A stretch of DNA of 15,389 nucleotides, from assembly GCA_934725525.1 (NCBI GenBank), contig CAKVCG010000028.1:1-15389 (forward strand), given 5' to 3'. The translations under genes and the position numbers were made by a program. Every line of letters begins with the position of its first letter. Positions within the stretch are counted from its first letter, which is position 1. Of this stretch, positions 7,552-15,389 are shown one piece after another. The stretch is from an uncultured Brachyspira sp. Its GTDB lineage: Bacteria > Spirochaetota > Brachyspiria > Brachyspirales > Brachyspiraceae. Under the pieces are notes generated by a model. It was not told where the DNA came from. It saw only the letters and a list, made by a program, of their open reading frames with translations, and ran no database searches.

Positions 7552-8637
7552 TTGAAAAGATATTTAATACTTGAAGACGGAAGTCATTACGAAGGCGAAG
7601 GTTTCGGTTCGGATAATTTTAGAATCGGAGAAATCGTTTTTAATACTTCAATGACGGGCTATCAAGAGACGCTTTCGGATTTATCTTACTGCGGACAAAT
7701 AGCCGTTATGACTTATCCGTTAATTGGAAATTACGGAATTAACAGAGACGATTTTGAAAGTTTGAATCCTGCAATATTTGGTTTTATTGTTAAAGAAGCT
7801 TGCAAAGAGCCTAATAATTTTAGAAGCGTTAATAATTTAGATAGTTTTTTAAAATCTAAAGGAATAGCGGGAATTGAAAAAATAGACACAAGAGCGATTA
7901 CAAAAAAAATTAGAGAGATTGGAACTATAAAAGCGATAATGTCCGATAATTTGGAAAATAAAGACGAAATAGTAGGAATGTTAAAAAATACTCCTTACGC
8001 GAGAGATTATGTAAAAAGAGTTTCAACTCAAAAAGCTTATCCTATTCCAAACGAAGGCAAAAAAGTAGTTTTAATCGATTATGGAGCGAAACTTGGAATA
8101 ATAAGAGAGCTTAGCAAAAGAAACTGCGATTTGACTGTTGTTCCTTACGACACTTCCGCCGAAGAAATACTTAATTTAAACCCAGACGGAATAATGCTTT
8201 CAAACGGACCGGGAAATCCGAAAGATATTCCCGAATCTATAAAAATAGTTAAAAAATTAATCGGAAAAATCCCAATATTCGGAATATGTTTGGGGCATCA
8301 AATTATAAGTTTAGCCTGCGGAGCGGACACTATAAAATTAAGATTCGGGCATAGAGGCGGAAATCATCCCGTTAAAGATTTGGCAACTAATAAAGTTTCA
8401 ATAACGAGCCAAAACCATAGTTTTGCCGTAGAAATAGAAAGTTTAAGTAAAACGAATTTAATATTGACTCATATATCTTTAAATGACGGAAGTTGCGAGG
8501 GAGTGCGACATAAAAAATATCCCGTATTTTCCGTGCAATATCATCCCGAAGCGAATCCCGGTCCCGAAGATTGTAAATATTTATTCGATGACTTTATTAA
8601 TTTAATGAATAAAAATAAGAGGATAAAAAATGCCTAA
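7552..8637 (+). CDS. carA: Carbamoyl-phosphate synthase small (glutaminase) subunit
   Basis: CarA hydrolyses glutamine and channels ammonia to CarB. The 361-residue product has an N-terminal small-subunit domain (about 1-150, with [10 protein letters not shown] near 30-39) and a class I glutamine amidotransferase domain (about 170-352). That domain contains SNGPGNP (217-223), the nucleophile elbow GICLGHQ with Cys246, and the catalytic HPE at His331. The start codon is TTG at 7552. It is the only option, because an in-frame stop lies just upstream, and AGGAAG (7540-7545) is well placed. The stop overlaps carB by 8 bases, so the two subunits are made together. Its location with arg rather than pyr genes suggests the carbamoyl phosphate serves arginine at least in part, though with a single CarAB it would also feed pyrimidines. 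Confidence 0.96.
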   Translation: MKRYLILEDGSHYEGEGFGSDNFRIGEIVFNTSMTGYQETLSDLSYCGQIAVMTYPLIGNYGINRDDFESLNPAIFGFIVKEACKEPNNFRSVNNLDSFLKSKGIAGIEKIDTRAITKKIREIGTIKAIMSDNLENKDEIVGMLKNTPYARDYVKRVSTQKAYPIPNEGKKVVLIDYGAKLGIIRELSKRNCDLTVVPYDTSAEEILNLNPDGIMLSNGPGNPKDIPESIKIVKKLIGKIPIFGICLGHQIISLACGADTIKLRFGHRGGNHPVKDLATNKVSITSQNHSFAVEIESLSKTNLILTHISLNDGSCEGVRHKKYPVFSVQYHPEANPGPEDCKYLFDDFINLMNKNKRIKNA

Positions 8638-11600
8638 AAGAGAGGATATAGAAAAAATATTGGTTATAGGTTCGGGACCTATCGTTATAGGACAGGCGGC
8701 GGAATTCGATTACGCGGGAACTCAAGCATGTCAATCTCTAAAAGAAGAAGGTTATCAAGTCGTATTAATAAATTCAAATCCCGCGACAATAATGACGGAC
8801 AGCGCAATCGCCGACAAAATATATATAGAGCCTATAAATTTCGATTTTGCCAAAAGAATAATTTATAAAGAACGTCCTCAAGCGATTTTAGGCTCGTTGG
8901 GAGGACAAACGGGATTAAATCTTGTAGTCGAGCTTGCAAACTCTGGAATATTGAAAGAAAATAATATTGAAATTTTAGGAACTGATTTGAACGCCATTAA
9001 TTGCGCCGAAGATAGACAGCTTTTCAAAGAATTAATGAATAAAATAAACGAACCCGTCCCAGAAAGCGTCATAATTCGTAAAGTGGAAGAAGCTTTGGAA
9101 TTTGCAAATAAAATCGGCTATCATTTGGTAGTTCGTCCAGCATATACACTTGGCGGCACGGGAGGAGGATTCGCCCGAAATGAAAAAGAACTTATTGATA
9201 TATGCGAAACGGGATTAAAAATTAGTCCCGTTGGAGAATGTTTGGTTGAAAAAAGCATAGCTGGTTATAAAGAAATTGAATACGAAGTAATGCGAGACAA
9301 TAACGATAACGCGATAGTCGTATGCAATATGGAAAATGTAGACCCTGTTGGAATACATACGGGAGATAGCATAGTTGTCGCTCCTTGTCAAACTTTAAGC
9401 GATGTTGAAAATCAAACTTTAAGAAACGCAAGCTTAAAAATAATAAGAGCTTTGAAAATTTGCGGAGGCTGTAATGTTCAAATAGCTCTCGACCCGAATA
9501 GTTTTAATTATTATATTATCGAAGTTAATCCGAGAGTTTCGCGTTCGAGCGCGCTTGCAAGCAAAGCTACGGGTTATCCGATTGCAAAAATAAGCGCAAA
9601 AATAGCCGTTGGAATGACTTTGGACGAAATACTTAATCCTATTACGAAAAAAAGTTTCGCATGTTTCGAGCCTTCTATTGATTATATAGTTACAAAATTT
9701 CCGCGTCTTCCATTCGATAAATTTCCAAACGCCGACAGACAACTTGGAACTCAAATGAAAGCTACGGGCGAGGTTATGAGCATTGGAAGAAATTTTGAAG
9801 AATCTTTTTTGAAAGCCGTTCGTTCGCTTGAAATAAAATGCGACCATATAGAAAATAAAGATTTATCTGAATATACAACAAAAAAATTATGGGAGAGAAT
9901 AGAGCGAAGAGACGATTTAAGAATGTTTATCATAGCGGAGCTTATAAGAAGAGGCGAAGGTTTAGAGAATATAATTAAAATAACGTGTATCGACAGATTC
10001 TTTTTAAACTATATAAAAAATATAATCGATTTGGAAAAAAAATTAAAATCTAATATTATGGACATCGAAGTTTTGAAAGAATGCAAAAGACATGGATTTT
10101 CTGACGGATATATAGCGAGAAATTGGAAAGTAGAAGAAAAAGAAATTTACGATTTGAGAATAAAAAACAATATAATTCCCGTTTATAAAATGGTGGACAC
10201 TTGCGCGGGAGAATTTGAAAGCGAAACTCCTTATTTTTATTCAACTTACGAAACGGAAAACGAATCTCATAAAAGCGAAAGAGAAAATATTATAGTATTA
10301 GGCTCGGGACCGATAAGAATCGGGCAGGGAATAGAATTCGATTATTCAACGGTTCACTCGGTTATGACTATTAGAAAAGCGGGATACGAGGCGATTGTAA
10401 TAAATAATAATCCCGAAACCGTTTCAACCGATTTTTCAATATCCGATAAACTTTATTTCGAGCCTCTAACTATTGAAGATGTAATGCATATAATAGAACT
10501 TGAAAAACCTATAGGCGTTATCGTTCAATTCGGCGGGCAAACGGCGATTAATTTGGCGGAAAAATTGGTTCAACATAATGTAAAAATACTCGGCACTTCG
10601 CTTGAAAATATAAATAAAGCGGAAGACAGGCATGAATTTGAAAAAACGCTTAAAAAATTGAATATTCCTCAACCGATGGGAGAGACGGCTTTTACCGTAA
10701 AAGAAGCGCTTATAATAGCTCAAAAAATCGGCTATCCCGTTTTGGTTCGTCCTAGTTATGTTTTGGGCGGGCGCGCTATGGAAATAGTAAACAACGACGA
10801 AGCGTTAAAAAAATATATGGCGAGCGCCGTTAAAGAGATAAGCAATAAAGCTCCCATACTTATAGACAAATATATAATCGGCAAAGAAGTCGAAACGGAC
10901 GCGATAGCGGACAGCAAAAACAATATATTTATTCCGGGAATTATGGAACATGTGGAAAGAGCGGGGATACATTCGGGAGATTCTATAAGCGTTTATCCCA
11001 CTCAAACTATTTCAAAAAAAGTTAAAGACAAAATAATAGAATACACGGGAAGAATCGGAAAAGGATTTAATTTTATCGGACTTTACAATATACAATTTAT
11101 AGTCGACAGAAACGAAAATGTTTATGTGTTGGAGGTAAATCCAAGAAGCAGTAGAACTGTCCCTTTTTTAAGCAAGATAACGAATATACAAATGGCGAAT
11201 ATTGCGACTATGTGCATATTGGGAAAATCTCTCAAAGAACAAGGTTATAAAAATCTGTATTTGAAAGAAAGGGATAAAGTATTCGTTAAAGCTCCCGTTT
11301 TTTCTTTTGCTAAACTAACGAGCGTTGATACTTTGCTCGGTCCAGAAATGAAAAGCACAGGCGAGGCTTTGGGGTTCGACATCAATTTTGAAAAAGCTTT
11401 GTATAAGGCTTTGGTTGCAAGCGGAATGAGAATTCCTCTTCATGGAAATATTTTGCTTACAATCTCCGACAATCATAAAAAAGAAGCGCTCGATTTGGCT
11501 AAAAGATTTTTCGCAATAGGATACGGAATTTACGCCACGAAAGGAACGGCTGATTTTTTGAGCGCGAACGATTTATATGTTAAAGAAGTTTCAAAAATCT

Positions 11601-11821
11601 ACGAAAGCAAATTTGAAAATATAATAGATATCATAAGACTTGGAAAAGTCGATTATGTGATAAACACGATAGAAAGCGACAATCAAAATCATACCGATAG
11701 TTTGAAATTGAGAAGAGCGACAGCGGAAAATAATATTCCTTGTTTAACTTCGCTCGATACGGCTTACGCTTTGCTTAAAGTTATAGAATCGATGAATTTT
11801 ACAATCGCTTCGGTAACTTGA
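8630..11821 (+). CDS. carB: Carbamoyl-phosphate synthase large subunit
   Basis: CarB makes carbamoyl phosphate from bicarbonate, ammonia and two ATP. The protein has 1063 residues (the E. coli enzyme has 1073) and the expected internal duplication. The first half opens with [12 protein letters not shown] (11-22) and has ATP-grasp elements including VRPAYTLGG (168-176) and [11 protein letters not shown] (298-308). A helical linker spans about 400-545. The second half opens with [13 protein letters not shown] (554-566) and repeats these motifs ([18 protein letters not shown]). A C-terminal allosteric domain of the MGS type follows (about 939-1063), usually the site for nucleotide and ornithine effectors. 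The ATG at 8630 follows AAGAGGAT and lies inside the end of carA. The sequence is intact with no frameshift. No terminator was seen before argG. Confidence 0.97.
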   Translation: MPKREDIEKILVIGSGPIVIGQAAEFDYAGTQACQSLKEEGYQVVLINSNPATIMTDSAIADKIYIEPINFDFAKRIIYKERPQAILGSLGGQTGLNLVVELANSGILKENNIEILGTDLNAINCAEDRQLFKELMNKINEPVPESVIIRKVEEALEFANKIGYHLVVRPAYTLGGTGGGFARNEKELIDICETGLKISPVGECLVEKSIAGYKEIEYEVMRDNNDNAIVVCNMENVDPVGIHTGDSIVVAPCQTLSDVENQTLRNASLKIIRALKICGGCNVQIALDPNSFNYYIIEVNPRVSRSSALASKATGYPIAKISAKIAVGMTLDEILNPITKKSFACFEPSIDYIVTKFPRLPFDKFPNADRQLGTQMKATGEVMSIGRNFEESFLKAVRSLEIKCDHIENKDLSEYTTKKLWERIERRDDLRMFIIAELIRRGEGLENIIKITCIDRFFLNYIKNIIDLEKKLKSNIMDIEVLKECKRHGFSDGYIARNWKVEEKEIYDLRIKNNIIPVYKMVDTCAGEFESETPYFYSTYETENESHKSERENIIVLGSGPIRIGQGIEFDYSTVHSVMTIRKAGYEAIVINNNPETVSTDFSISDKLYFEPLTIEDVMHIIELEKPIGVIVQFGGQTAINLAEKLVQHNVKILGTSLENINKAEDRHEFEKTLKKLNIPQPMGETAFTVKEALIIAQKIGYPVLVRPSYVLGGRAMEIVNNDEALKKYMASAVKEISNKAPILIDKYIIGKEVETDAIADSKNNIFIPGIMEHVERAGIHSGDSISVYPTQTISKKVKDKIIEYTGRIGKGFNFIGLYNIQFIVDRNENVYVLEVNPRSSRTVPFLSKITNIQMANIATMCILGKSLKEQGYKNLYLKERDKVFVKAPVFSFAKLTSVDTLLGPEMKSTGEALGFDINFEKALYKALVASGMRIPLHGNILLTISDNHKKEALDLAKRFFAIGYGIYATKGTADFLSANDLYVKEVSKIYESKFENIIDIIRLGKVDYVINTIESDNQNHTDSLKLRRATAENNIPCLTSLDTAYALLKVIESMNFTIASVT

Positions 11822-11829
11822 TATGATAA

Positions 11830-11857
11830 TTGATTTTATAAATTTATATTATATAAT
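11830..11857 (+). promoter_or_regulatory. Candidate promoter of argG-argH
   Basis: TTGATT (11830-11835) and TATAAT (11852-11857) are 16 bases apart, in the 81-base gap between carB and argG. Without an obvious carB terminator, argGH may be read both from here and from upstream. Confidence 0.45.
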
Positions 11858-11882
11858 AATAGAATTAATATTTAAAAATAAA

Positions 11883-11902
11883 AATTATCGGGGGAGATAA
11901 TT
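11883..11902 (+). promoter_or_regulatory. Ribosome-binding site displayed in a small hairpin before argG
   Basis: AATTATC (11883-11889) and GATAATT (11896-11902) form a perfect 7-bp inverted repeat whose six-base loop GGGGGA is the Shine-Dalgarno sequence. The right arm ends directly at the argG ATG. The stem is all A-T except one G-C pair, so it is weak; it could tune initiation or be chance in AT-rich DNA. Confidence 0.4.
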
Positions 11903-13141
11903 ATGTCAAAAAAAATAAAAAAAGTTGTTTTGGCTTATTCTGGCGGACTCGACACTTCCGTTATAATTCCATGGCTTAAAGAAAATTACGATAATTGCGA
12001 AGTTATAGCGGTTTCGGTGGATGTCGGACAAGGAACGGAACTTGACGGACTTAAACAAAAAGCGATAAAAACTGGAGCGTCAAAACTTTATATAGAGGAT
12101 TTAAAAGAAGAGTTTATTCAAAAATATGTTTATCCTACTCTTCAGGCTGGAGCGGTTTACGAAAATAAATATTTGCTCGGAACTTCTTTCGCTCGTCCCA
12201 TAATAGCAAAAAGAATAGCGGAAATAGCGATTAAAGAAAAAGCGGACGCTCTATGTCATGGAGCTACTGGAAAAGGAAACGACCAAGTAAGATTTGAACT
12301 CGCTTTTAAGTCTTTCGCTCCCGATTTGGAAATTATAGCTCCTTGGAGAGTTTGGGATATAAAATCTCGAGAGCAGGAAATAGAATACGCCGAATCTCAT
12401 AATATCCCGCTTAAAATAAATAGAGAGACAAATTATTCTAAAGATAAAAATTTATGGCATCTCTCTCATGAAGGACTCGATTTGGAAAATCCCGCAAACG
12501 AACCGCAATATGAAAAGAAAAATTTTCTTGAAATGGGCGTCTCTCCTATTCAAGCTCCCGATAAACCTACATATATAAAAATCGGTTTTGAAAAAGGAAT
12601 TCCGACTACTCTTAAAGGAAAAAAACTTAACGGAGTGGAAATGGTGGAGGCTTTAAATAAAATCGGCGGAAAAAACGGAATCGGAATTGTCGACATCGTT
12701 GAAAATCGTCTTGTAGGAATGAAGTCGAGAGGAATTTACGAAACTCCCGGCGGAACAATTTTATATCATGCTCATGAAGTCCTTGAAAGCATTACTCTCG
12801 ATAAAGAAACTTTAAGAGTCAAACAACATTTGGCTATTAAATTTGCCGACATAGTTTATAACGGGCAATGGTTTACTCCTTTAAGAGAGGCAATGAGCGC
12901 GTTTTTTACCGAAACTCAAAAAACCGTTACGGGAGAGGTAAAACTCAAACTTTATAAAGGCAATATAATAAACGCTGGCGTAAAATCTCCTTATTCGCTT
13001 CACGATGAAGAGGTTGTAACATTCGGCGAAGACAATGTATATAATCAAGCGGACGCGTTAGGGTTTATTAATCTTTTCGGGCTTCCAGTAAAAGTTCGCG
13101 CAAATATGGAAAAGAAGATAAAGAATAAAAATAAAAAATAA
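11903..13141 (+). CDS. argG: Argininosuccinate synthase
   Basis: The enzyme joins citrulline and aspartate at the cost of ATP to give argininosuccinate. The 412-residue product has the N-type ATP pyrophosphatase loop AYSGGLDTS (11-19), YLLGTS (90-95) and the [13 protein letters not shown] block (120-132) that binds citrulline, aspartate and ATP. All are intact. The length agrees with the usual size of about 400 residues, plus a Lys/Asn-rich tail (KKIKNKNKK). The ATG follows GGGGGAG. The stop is one base before argH. It is the next step after ArgF, and its own reaction product is the substrate of the following gene. Confidence 0.97.
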   Translation: MSKKIKKVVLAYSGGLDTSVIIPWLKENYDNCEVIAVSVDVGQGTELDGLKQKAIKTGASKLYIEDLKEEFIQKYVYPTLQAGAVYENKYLLGTSFARPIIAKRIAEIAIKEKADALCHGATGKGNDQVRFELAFKSFAPDLEIIAPWRVWDIKSREQEIEYAESHNIPLKINRETNYSKDKNLWHLSHEGLDLENPANEPQYEKKNFLEMGVSPIQAPDKPTYIKIGFEKGIPTTLKGKKLNGVEMVEALNKIGGKNGIGIVDIVENRLVGMKSRGIYETPGGTILYHAHEVLESITLDKETLRVKQHLAIKFADIVYNGQWFTPLREAMSAFFTETQKTVTGEVKLKLYKGNIINAGVKSPYSLHDEEVVTFGEDNVYNQADALGFINLFGLPVKVRANMEKKIKNKNKK

Positions 13142-13142
13142 A

Positions 13143-14522
13143 ATGAATAATAAAAAAATTTGGGCGGGAAGATTTACAAAAGAAACCGACAAAAGAGTAA
13201 ACGATTTTAATTCTTCGATTTCGTTCGACGCTAGAATGTATAGAGAAGACATCGAAGGCTCTATCGCTCATGCGACTATGCTTGGCGAACGTTCTATAAT
13301 CGATTTGGACGAAAGCAAGGCTATAATAGAAGGACTTAAAAATATATTAAACGATATAAAAAACGGAAAATTGGAATTCGATTTTAATGCCGAAGATATC
13401 CATTCTTTTATAGAATCGGAACTTACAAAAAGATTGGGCGACACGGGAAAACGACTTCACACGGCGCGCTCAAGAAACGACCAAGTGGCTCTCGATATAA
13501 GAATGTATTTGAAAAAAGAAGTTAAAGAAATCGAAAGTCTAATAAAAAAATTGATAACGGTTTTAATAGATTTGTCGGAAAAAAATCTTCAAACCGTTAT
13601 GGCGGGTTATACTCATTTACAACGCGCCCAGCCGATAACATTCGCTCATCATCTTATGGCTTATTCGCAAATGTTTTTAAGAGATTTGGAAAGGCTCAAA
13701 GACGCTTACAAAAGAATAAATATTATGCCTTTGGGAAGCGGAGCTTTGGCGTCCACGACTTATCCGATAGACAGGCAAAAAGTTTGCGACGCGCTCGGAT
13801 TTGACGAAATAACTCAAAACTCTCTCGATGCGGTTTCGGACAGAGATTTTTGTATAGAGCTTGCTTCCGATTTATCGATATTGATGATGCATCTTTCAAG
13901 ATTTTCCGAAGAGATAATTTTATGGGATTCTTGGGAATTTAAATTTATCGAACTTGACGATGCATATTCTACGGGTTCGTCAATTATGCCTCAAAAAAAG
14001 AATCCCGATATTGCGGAATTAATCAGGGGAAAAACGGGAAGAGTTTACGGAGACTTGAATACGCTTCTTATAATGATGAAAGGACTTCCGCTCGCTTATA
14101 ATAAGGATATGCAAGAAGATAAAGAGGCGATTTTTGACGCTATCGATACGGTTAAACTTTGCATTAATACTTTTATTCCTATGATTGAAACTATGACTAT
14201 AATAAAAAAGAATATGAGAGAAGCTTCGGCAAAAGGTTTTATAAACGCTACGGATTGCGCGGACTATTTGGTTAAAAAGGGAATTCCTTTTAGAGACGCT
14301 TATAAAATCACAGGAGAGATTGTCAGATTATGCATTGAAAATAATTTGACTCTCGAAACAATGCCGATTGAAAAATATAAAGAATTTTCCAATAAATTTG
14401 AAGAAGATATATTTGAAGCGATAAACCTCGAAACATGCGTTATGCAAAGAAAAGTCGAAGGCGGACCCGCTCCCGAATCGGTTAAAGCTCAAATTGAATA
14501 TGTGAGAAATAAAATTAATTAG
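13143..14522 (+). CDS. argH: Argininosuccinate lyase
   Basis: The enzyme splits argininosuccinate into arginine and fumarate, the last step of arginine synthesis. The 459-residue product opens with IWAGRF and carries HTARSRNDQ (106-114), [10 protein letters not shown] (155-164, with catalytic His158) and the superfamily signature [12 protein letters not shown] (278-289, with the catalytic Ser280 position). All three conserved regions of the fumarase/aspartase superfamily are present. It begins one base after the argG stop. No strong Shine-Dalgarno is visible in the A-rich end of argG, so translation probably depends on ribosomes finishing argG. The last residues, [10 protein letters not shown], are typical of the family. 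It ends the arginine series and converges on the hsp20 gene. Confidence 0.97.
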   Translation: MNNKKIWAGRFTKETDKRVNDFNSSISFDARMYREDIEGSIAHATMLGERSIIDLDESKAIIEGLKNILNDIKNGKLEFDFNAEDIHSFIESELTKRLGDTGKRLHTARSRNDQVALDIRMYLKKEVKEIESLIKKLITVLIDLSEKNLQTVMAGYTHLQRAQPITFAHHLMAYSQMFLRDLERLKDAYKRINIMPLGSGALASTTYPIDRQKVCDALGFDEITQNSLDAVSDRDFCIELASDLSILMMHLSRFSEEIILWDSWEFKFIELDDAYSTGSSIMPQKKNPDIAELIRGKTGRVYGDLNTLLIMMKGLPLAYNKDMQEDKEAIFDAIDTVKLCINTFIPMIETMTIIKKNMREASAKGFINATDCADYLVKKGIPFRDAYKITGEIVRLCIENNLTLETMPIEKYKEFSNKFEEDIFEAINLETCVMQRKVEGGPAPESVKAQIEYVRNKIN

Positions 14523-14540
14523 TTATGATTTAATAAATTA

Positions 14541-14581
14541 AAAACAATAAAAAACGCATGCGCTTTTTAAAGAGCATGCGT
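14541..14581 (-). terminator. Minus-strand terminator of the hsp20 gene, in the argH-hsp20 gap
   Basis: ACGCATGC (14554-14561) pairs perfectly with GCATGCGT (14574-14581), and a CTT/AAG inner stem extends it past one mismatch. Read on the minus strand, the stem is followed by TTTTTATTGTTTT; on the plus strand no T-run follows. It therefore serves the leftward hsp20 transcript; for argH it would be at best a weak stop. Confidence 0.8.
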
Positions 14582-14626
14582 CTAATAATATGAGTTTAAA
14601 TTGAAGTATTATCGTAGCTTTACCGT

Positions 14627-15022
14627 TTATGCGATTTCTATCTTCTTTTCAAATTTAACTTCTTCTTTTTTAGGAAGAGTTATTTTAAGAACGCCGCTAT
14701 CCAAATTTGCTTGAATATTGTCGACATCGATACCTTTCGCGCTAATATTGAAACTCTGTTCATATTTTGAAACCACAACGGATTCTTTATTTTCCGTTTT
14801 GTCTTCTTTCTTTCTTTCGGCGTATATTGAAAGTATATTTTCTTTAACGCCAACCTCCAAATCTTCTTTTTTCACGCCCGGCATATCCATTTCTATAAAG
14901 TAGTTTTTGTCGTCCTCTTCGATTTTGTAATCGGACATTCTATTATAGAACATGCCTCCGTCTAAACATCTGAAATCGTCCAACATTGAATTTAAAGCTG
15001 GTAAAAATATTCTTCTTGACAT
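14627..15022 (-). CDS. Hsp20/alpha-crystallin small heat-shock protein
   Basis: This is a 131-residue small heat-shock protein, an ATP-independent holdase that keeps unfolding proteins soluble as oligomers. It has a short N-terminal arm (1-31, containing FLPALNSMLDDF) and an alpha-crystallin domain (about 32-118). The domain includes IEMDMPGVKKEDLEV and the hallmark SGVLKITLPK (109-118), and the C-terminal tail carries the oligomerising IxI motif as IEI (128-130). The ATG at 15022 is preceded on the minus strand by AAAGGAG at 8-9 base spacing. It is a single-gene unit with its own terminator (14541-14581) and a near-consensus sigma-54 element about 85 bases upstream. No CIRCE inverted repeat (HrcA operator) was seen. 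The family assignment is firm; a specific symbol such as hspA or ibpA is not warranted. Confidence 0.94.
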   Translation of the reverse strand: MSRRIFLPALNSMLDDFRCLDGGMFYNRMSDYKIEEDDKNYFIEMDMPGVKKEDLEVGVKENILSIYAERKKEDKTENKESVVVSKYEQSFNISAKGIDVDNIQANLDSGVLKITLPKKEEVKFEKKIEIA

Positions 15023-15107
15023 AATTAAATCTCCTTTTAATTTATAATTTTTTAATTTTATTTTTATAACAACGAATTAAAATTATCATTTGTTATATAA
15101 TATATTA

Positions 15108-15124
15108 AGCAAGAATTATGCCAA
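15108..15124 (-). promoter_or_regulatory. Sigma-54 (RpoN) -24/-12 promoter element upstream of hsp20
   Basis: Read on the minus strand the sequence is TTGGCATAATTCTTGCT. It matches the consensus TGGCAC-N5-TTGCW with one difference (T for the C after GGCA), and exactly ten bases lie between the invariant GG and GC, as sigma-54 requires. The predicted start would be near 15097, giving a leader of about 75 bases before the hsp20 ATG. No enhancer site for an activator was identified in the AT-rich DNA beyond it. A housekeeping reading (TTGGCA, 16 bases, TATTAT) overlaps the same bases and cannot be excluded. Confidence 0.6.
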
Positions 15125-15314
15125 CTTGATTATGGTTTATGTATAATTTTTGAACGAATTTTAATTGATAATAGATTTTATAAATATTGAAAATTAATAA
15201 TCAGTATTATTTTTATACATTGAAATTTTATATTTTGTTTATTTATAATATTATTTTTTTGACGGATTGAAAAAGATTTGTAATTATTATGCATTCTTAA
15301 TTTATTTTATTCGG
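15125..15314. other. AT-rich stretch upstream of the hsp20 promoter with no recognised gene
   Basis: Neither strand shows an open frame with a ribosome-binding site, a tRNA, or a recognisable RNA fold. The whole gene-free part of the right end is 15023-15389. It holds the hsp20 leader and promoter, this empty stretch, and the repeat at the edge. Confidence 0.6.
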
Positions 15315-15362
15315 ATTGCTTCGGGCGTTGCCCTCGCAATGACAAAATTTTTTGCAATGACA
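15315..15362. repeat. GC-richer imperfect palindrome with repeated GCAATGACA, REP-like
   Basis: ATTGC (15315-15319) pairs with GCAAT (15336-15340), and inside it GGGC (15323-15326) pairs with GCCC (15330-15333) around GTT, with TTC opposite TC as an internal loop. GCAATGACA then occurs twice, at 15336-15344 and 15354-15362. This GC-rich patch stands out in surrounding DNA that is nearly all A and T. Similar elements built on TTGCGAGG/GCAATGACA are scattered in several bacterial genomes, so a dispersed repeat is likely, but copies cannot be checked here. Confidence 0.6.
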
Positions 15363-15367
15363 GAAAT

Positions 15368-15389
15368 TTGTTAACTTTATTGATAACAA
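15368..15389. repeat. Short inverted repeat at the window edge
   Basis: TTGTTA (15368-15373) and TAACAA (15384-15389) are perfect inverted copies around a ten-base centre. The structure is cut by the edge, so its real extent is unknown. It could be the start of an operator, a hairpin or chance. Confidence 0.3.

Noticed and set aside
9434..9847. 137-codon minus-strand frame inside carB, and similar antisense frames under carB, argG and grd genes
   Set aside because: They are shadows of strongly conserved genes, without ribosome sites or recognisable domains.
15023..15120. CIRCE (HrcA operator) in the hsp20 leader
   Set aside because: No TTAGCACTC/GAGTGCTAA inverted repeat is present on either strand.

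Overview
The window reads as a chromosomal segment of a very AT-rich anaerobic bacterium. A selenoprotein glycine reductase component B, an AT-driven codon choice (AGA, TTA, AAA and AAT dominate) and the gene set together fit a spirochaete of the genus Brachyspira best. A low-GC clostridial relative is the main alternative, and the genus is an inference rather than something the sequence states. No rRNA, tRNA, CRISPR array, transposase or phage gene was seen.

Left part (1-4145). The 5' end of a ttcA-like tRNA thiolation gene runs leftward out of the window. After a 218-base divergent spacer holding a terminator-like hairpin, a rightward operon begins: a YkvI-family ten-helix transporter, grdE and grdB. 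GrdE carries the Asn-Cys site that is cleaved to form a pyruvoyl group. GrdB reads through an in-frame TGA (selenocysteine 350) that is followed by a compact SECIS hairpin. The operon closes with a strong intrinsic terminator. GrdA, GrdC, GrdD and the thioredoxin system needed for activity are not in this window.

Middle and right part (4146-14522). Five genes make carbamoyl phosphate and turn ornithine into arginine: argF, carA, carB, argG and argH. CarAB supplies carbamoyl phosphate, ArgF makes citrulline, and ArgG and ArgH complete arginine. This series is interrupted between argF and carA by a two-gene cassette of markedly lower GC. Its first gene is a probable PD-(D/E)XK restriction endonuclease, and its second is a D12-class (Dam-like) adenine methyltransferase joined by an ATGA overlap. 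The cassette appears to have its own promoter, overlapping the end of argF, and a terminator before carA. carA-carB overlap by 8 bases and argG-argH are one base apart, so these pairs are translationally linked.

Right end (14523-15389). A leftward Hsp20 small heat-shock protein gene converges on argH and has its own minus-strand terminator. Upstream of it lies a near-consensus sigma-54 (-24/-12) element. The last 75 bases hold a GC-richer imperfect palindrome with a repeated GCAATGACA, resembling a dispersed repeat.

The most unusual whole-window signal is compositional. Reading by eye, I found no GATC anywhere in the 15,389 bases, although a few tens would be expected. GTAC also appears absent, while other palindromes of the same base composition (CATG, CTAG, TCGA, AGCT) occur. 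Since D12 methyltransferases often modify GATC, the avoidance may be linked to the resident restriction-modification cassette.
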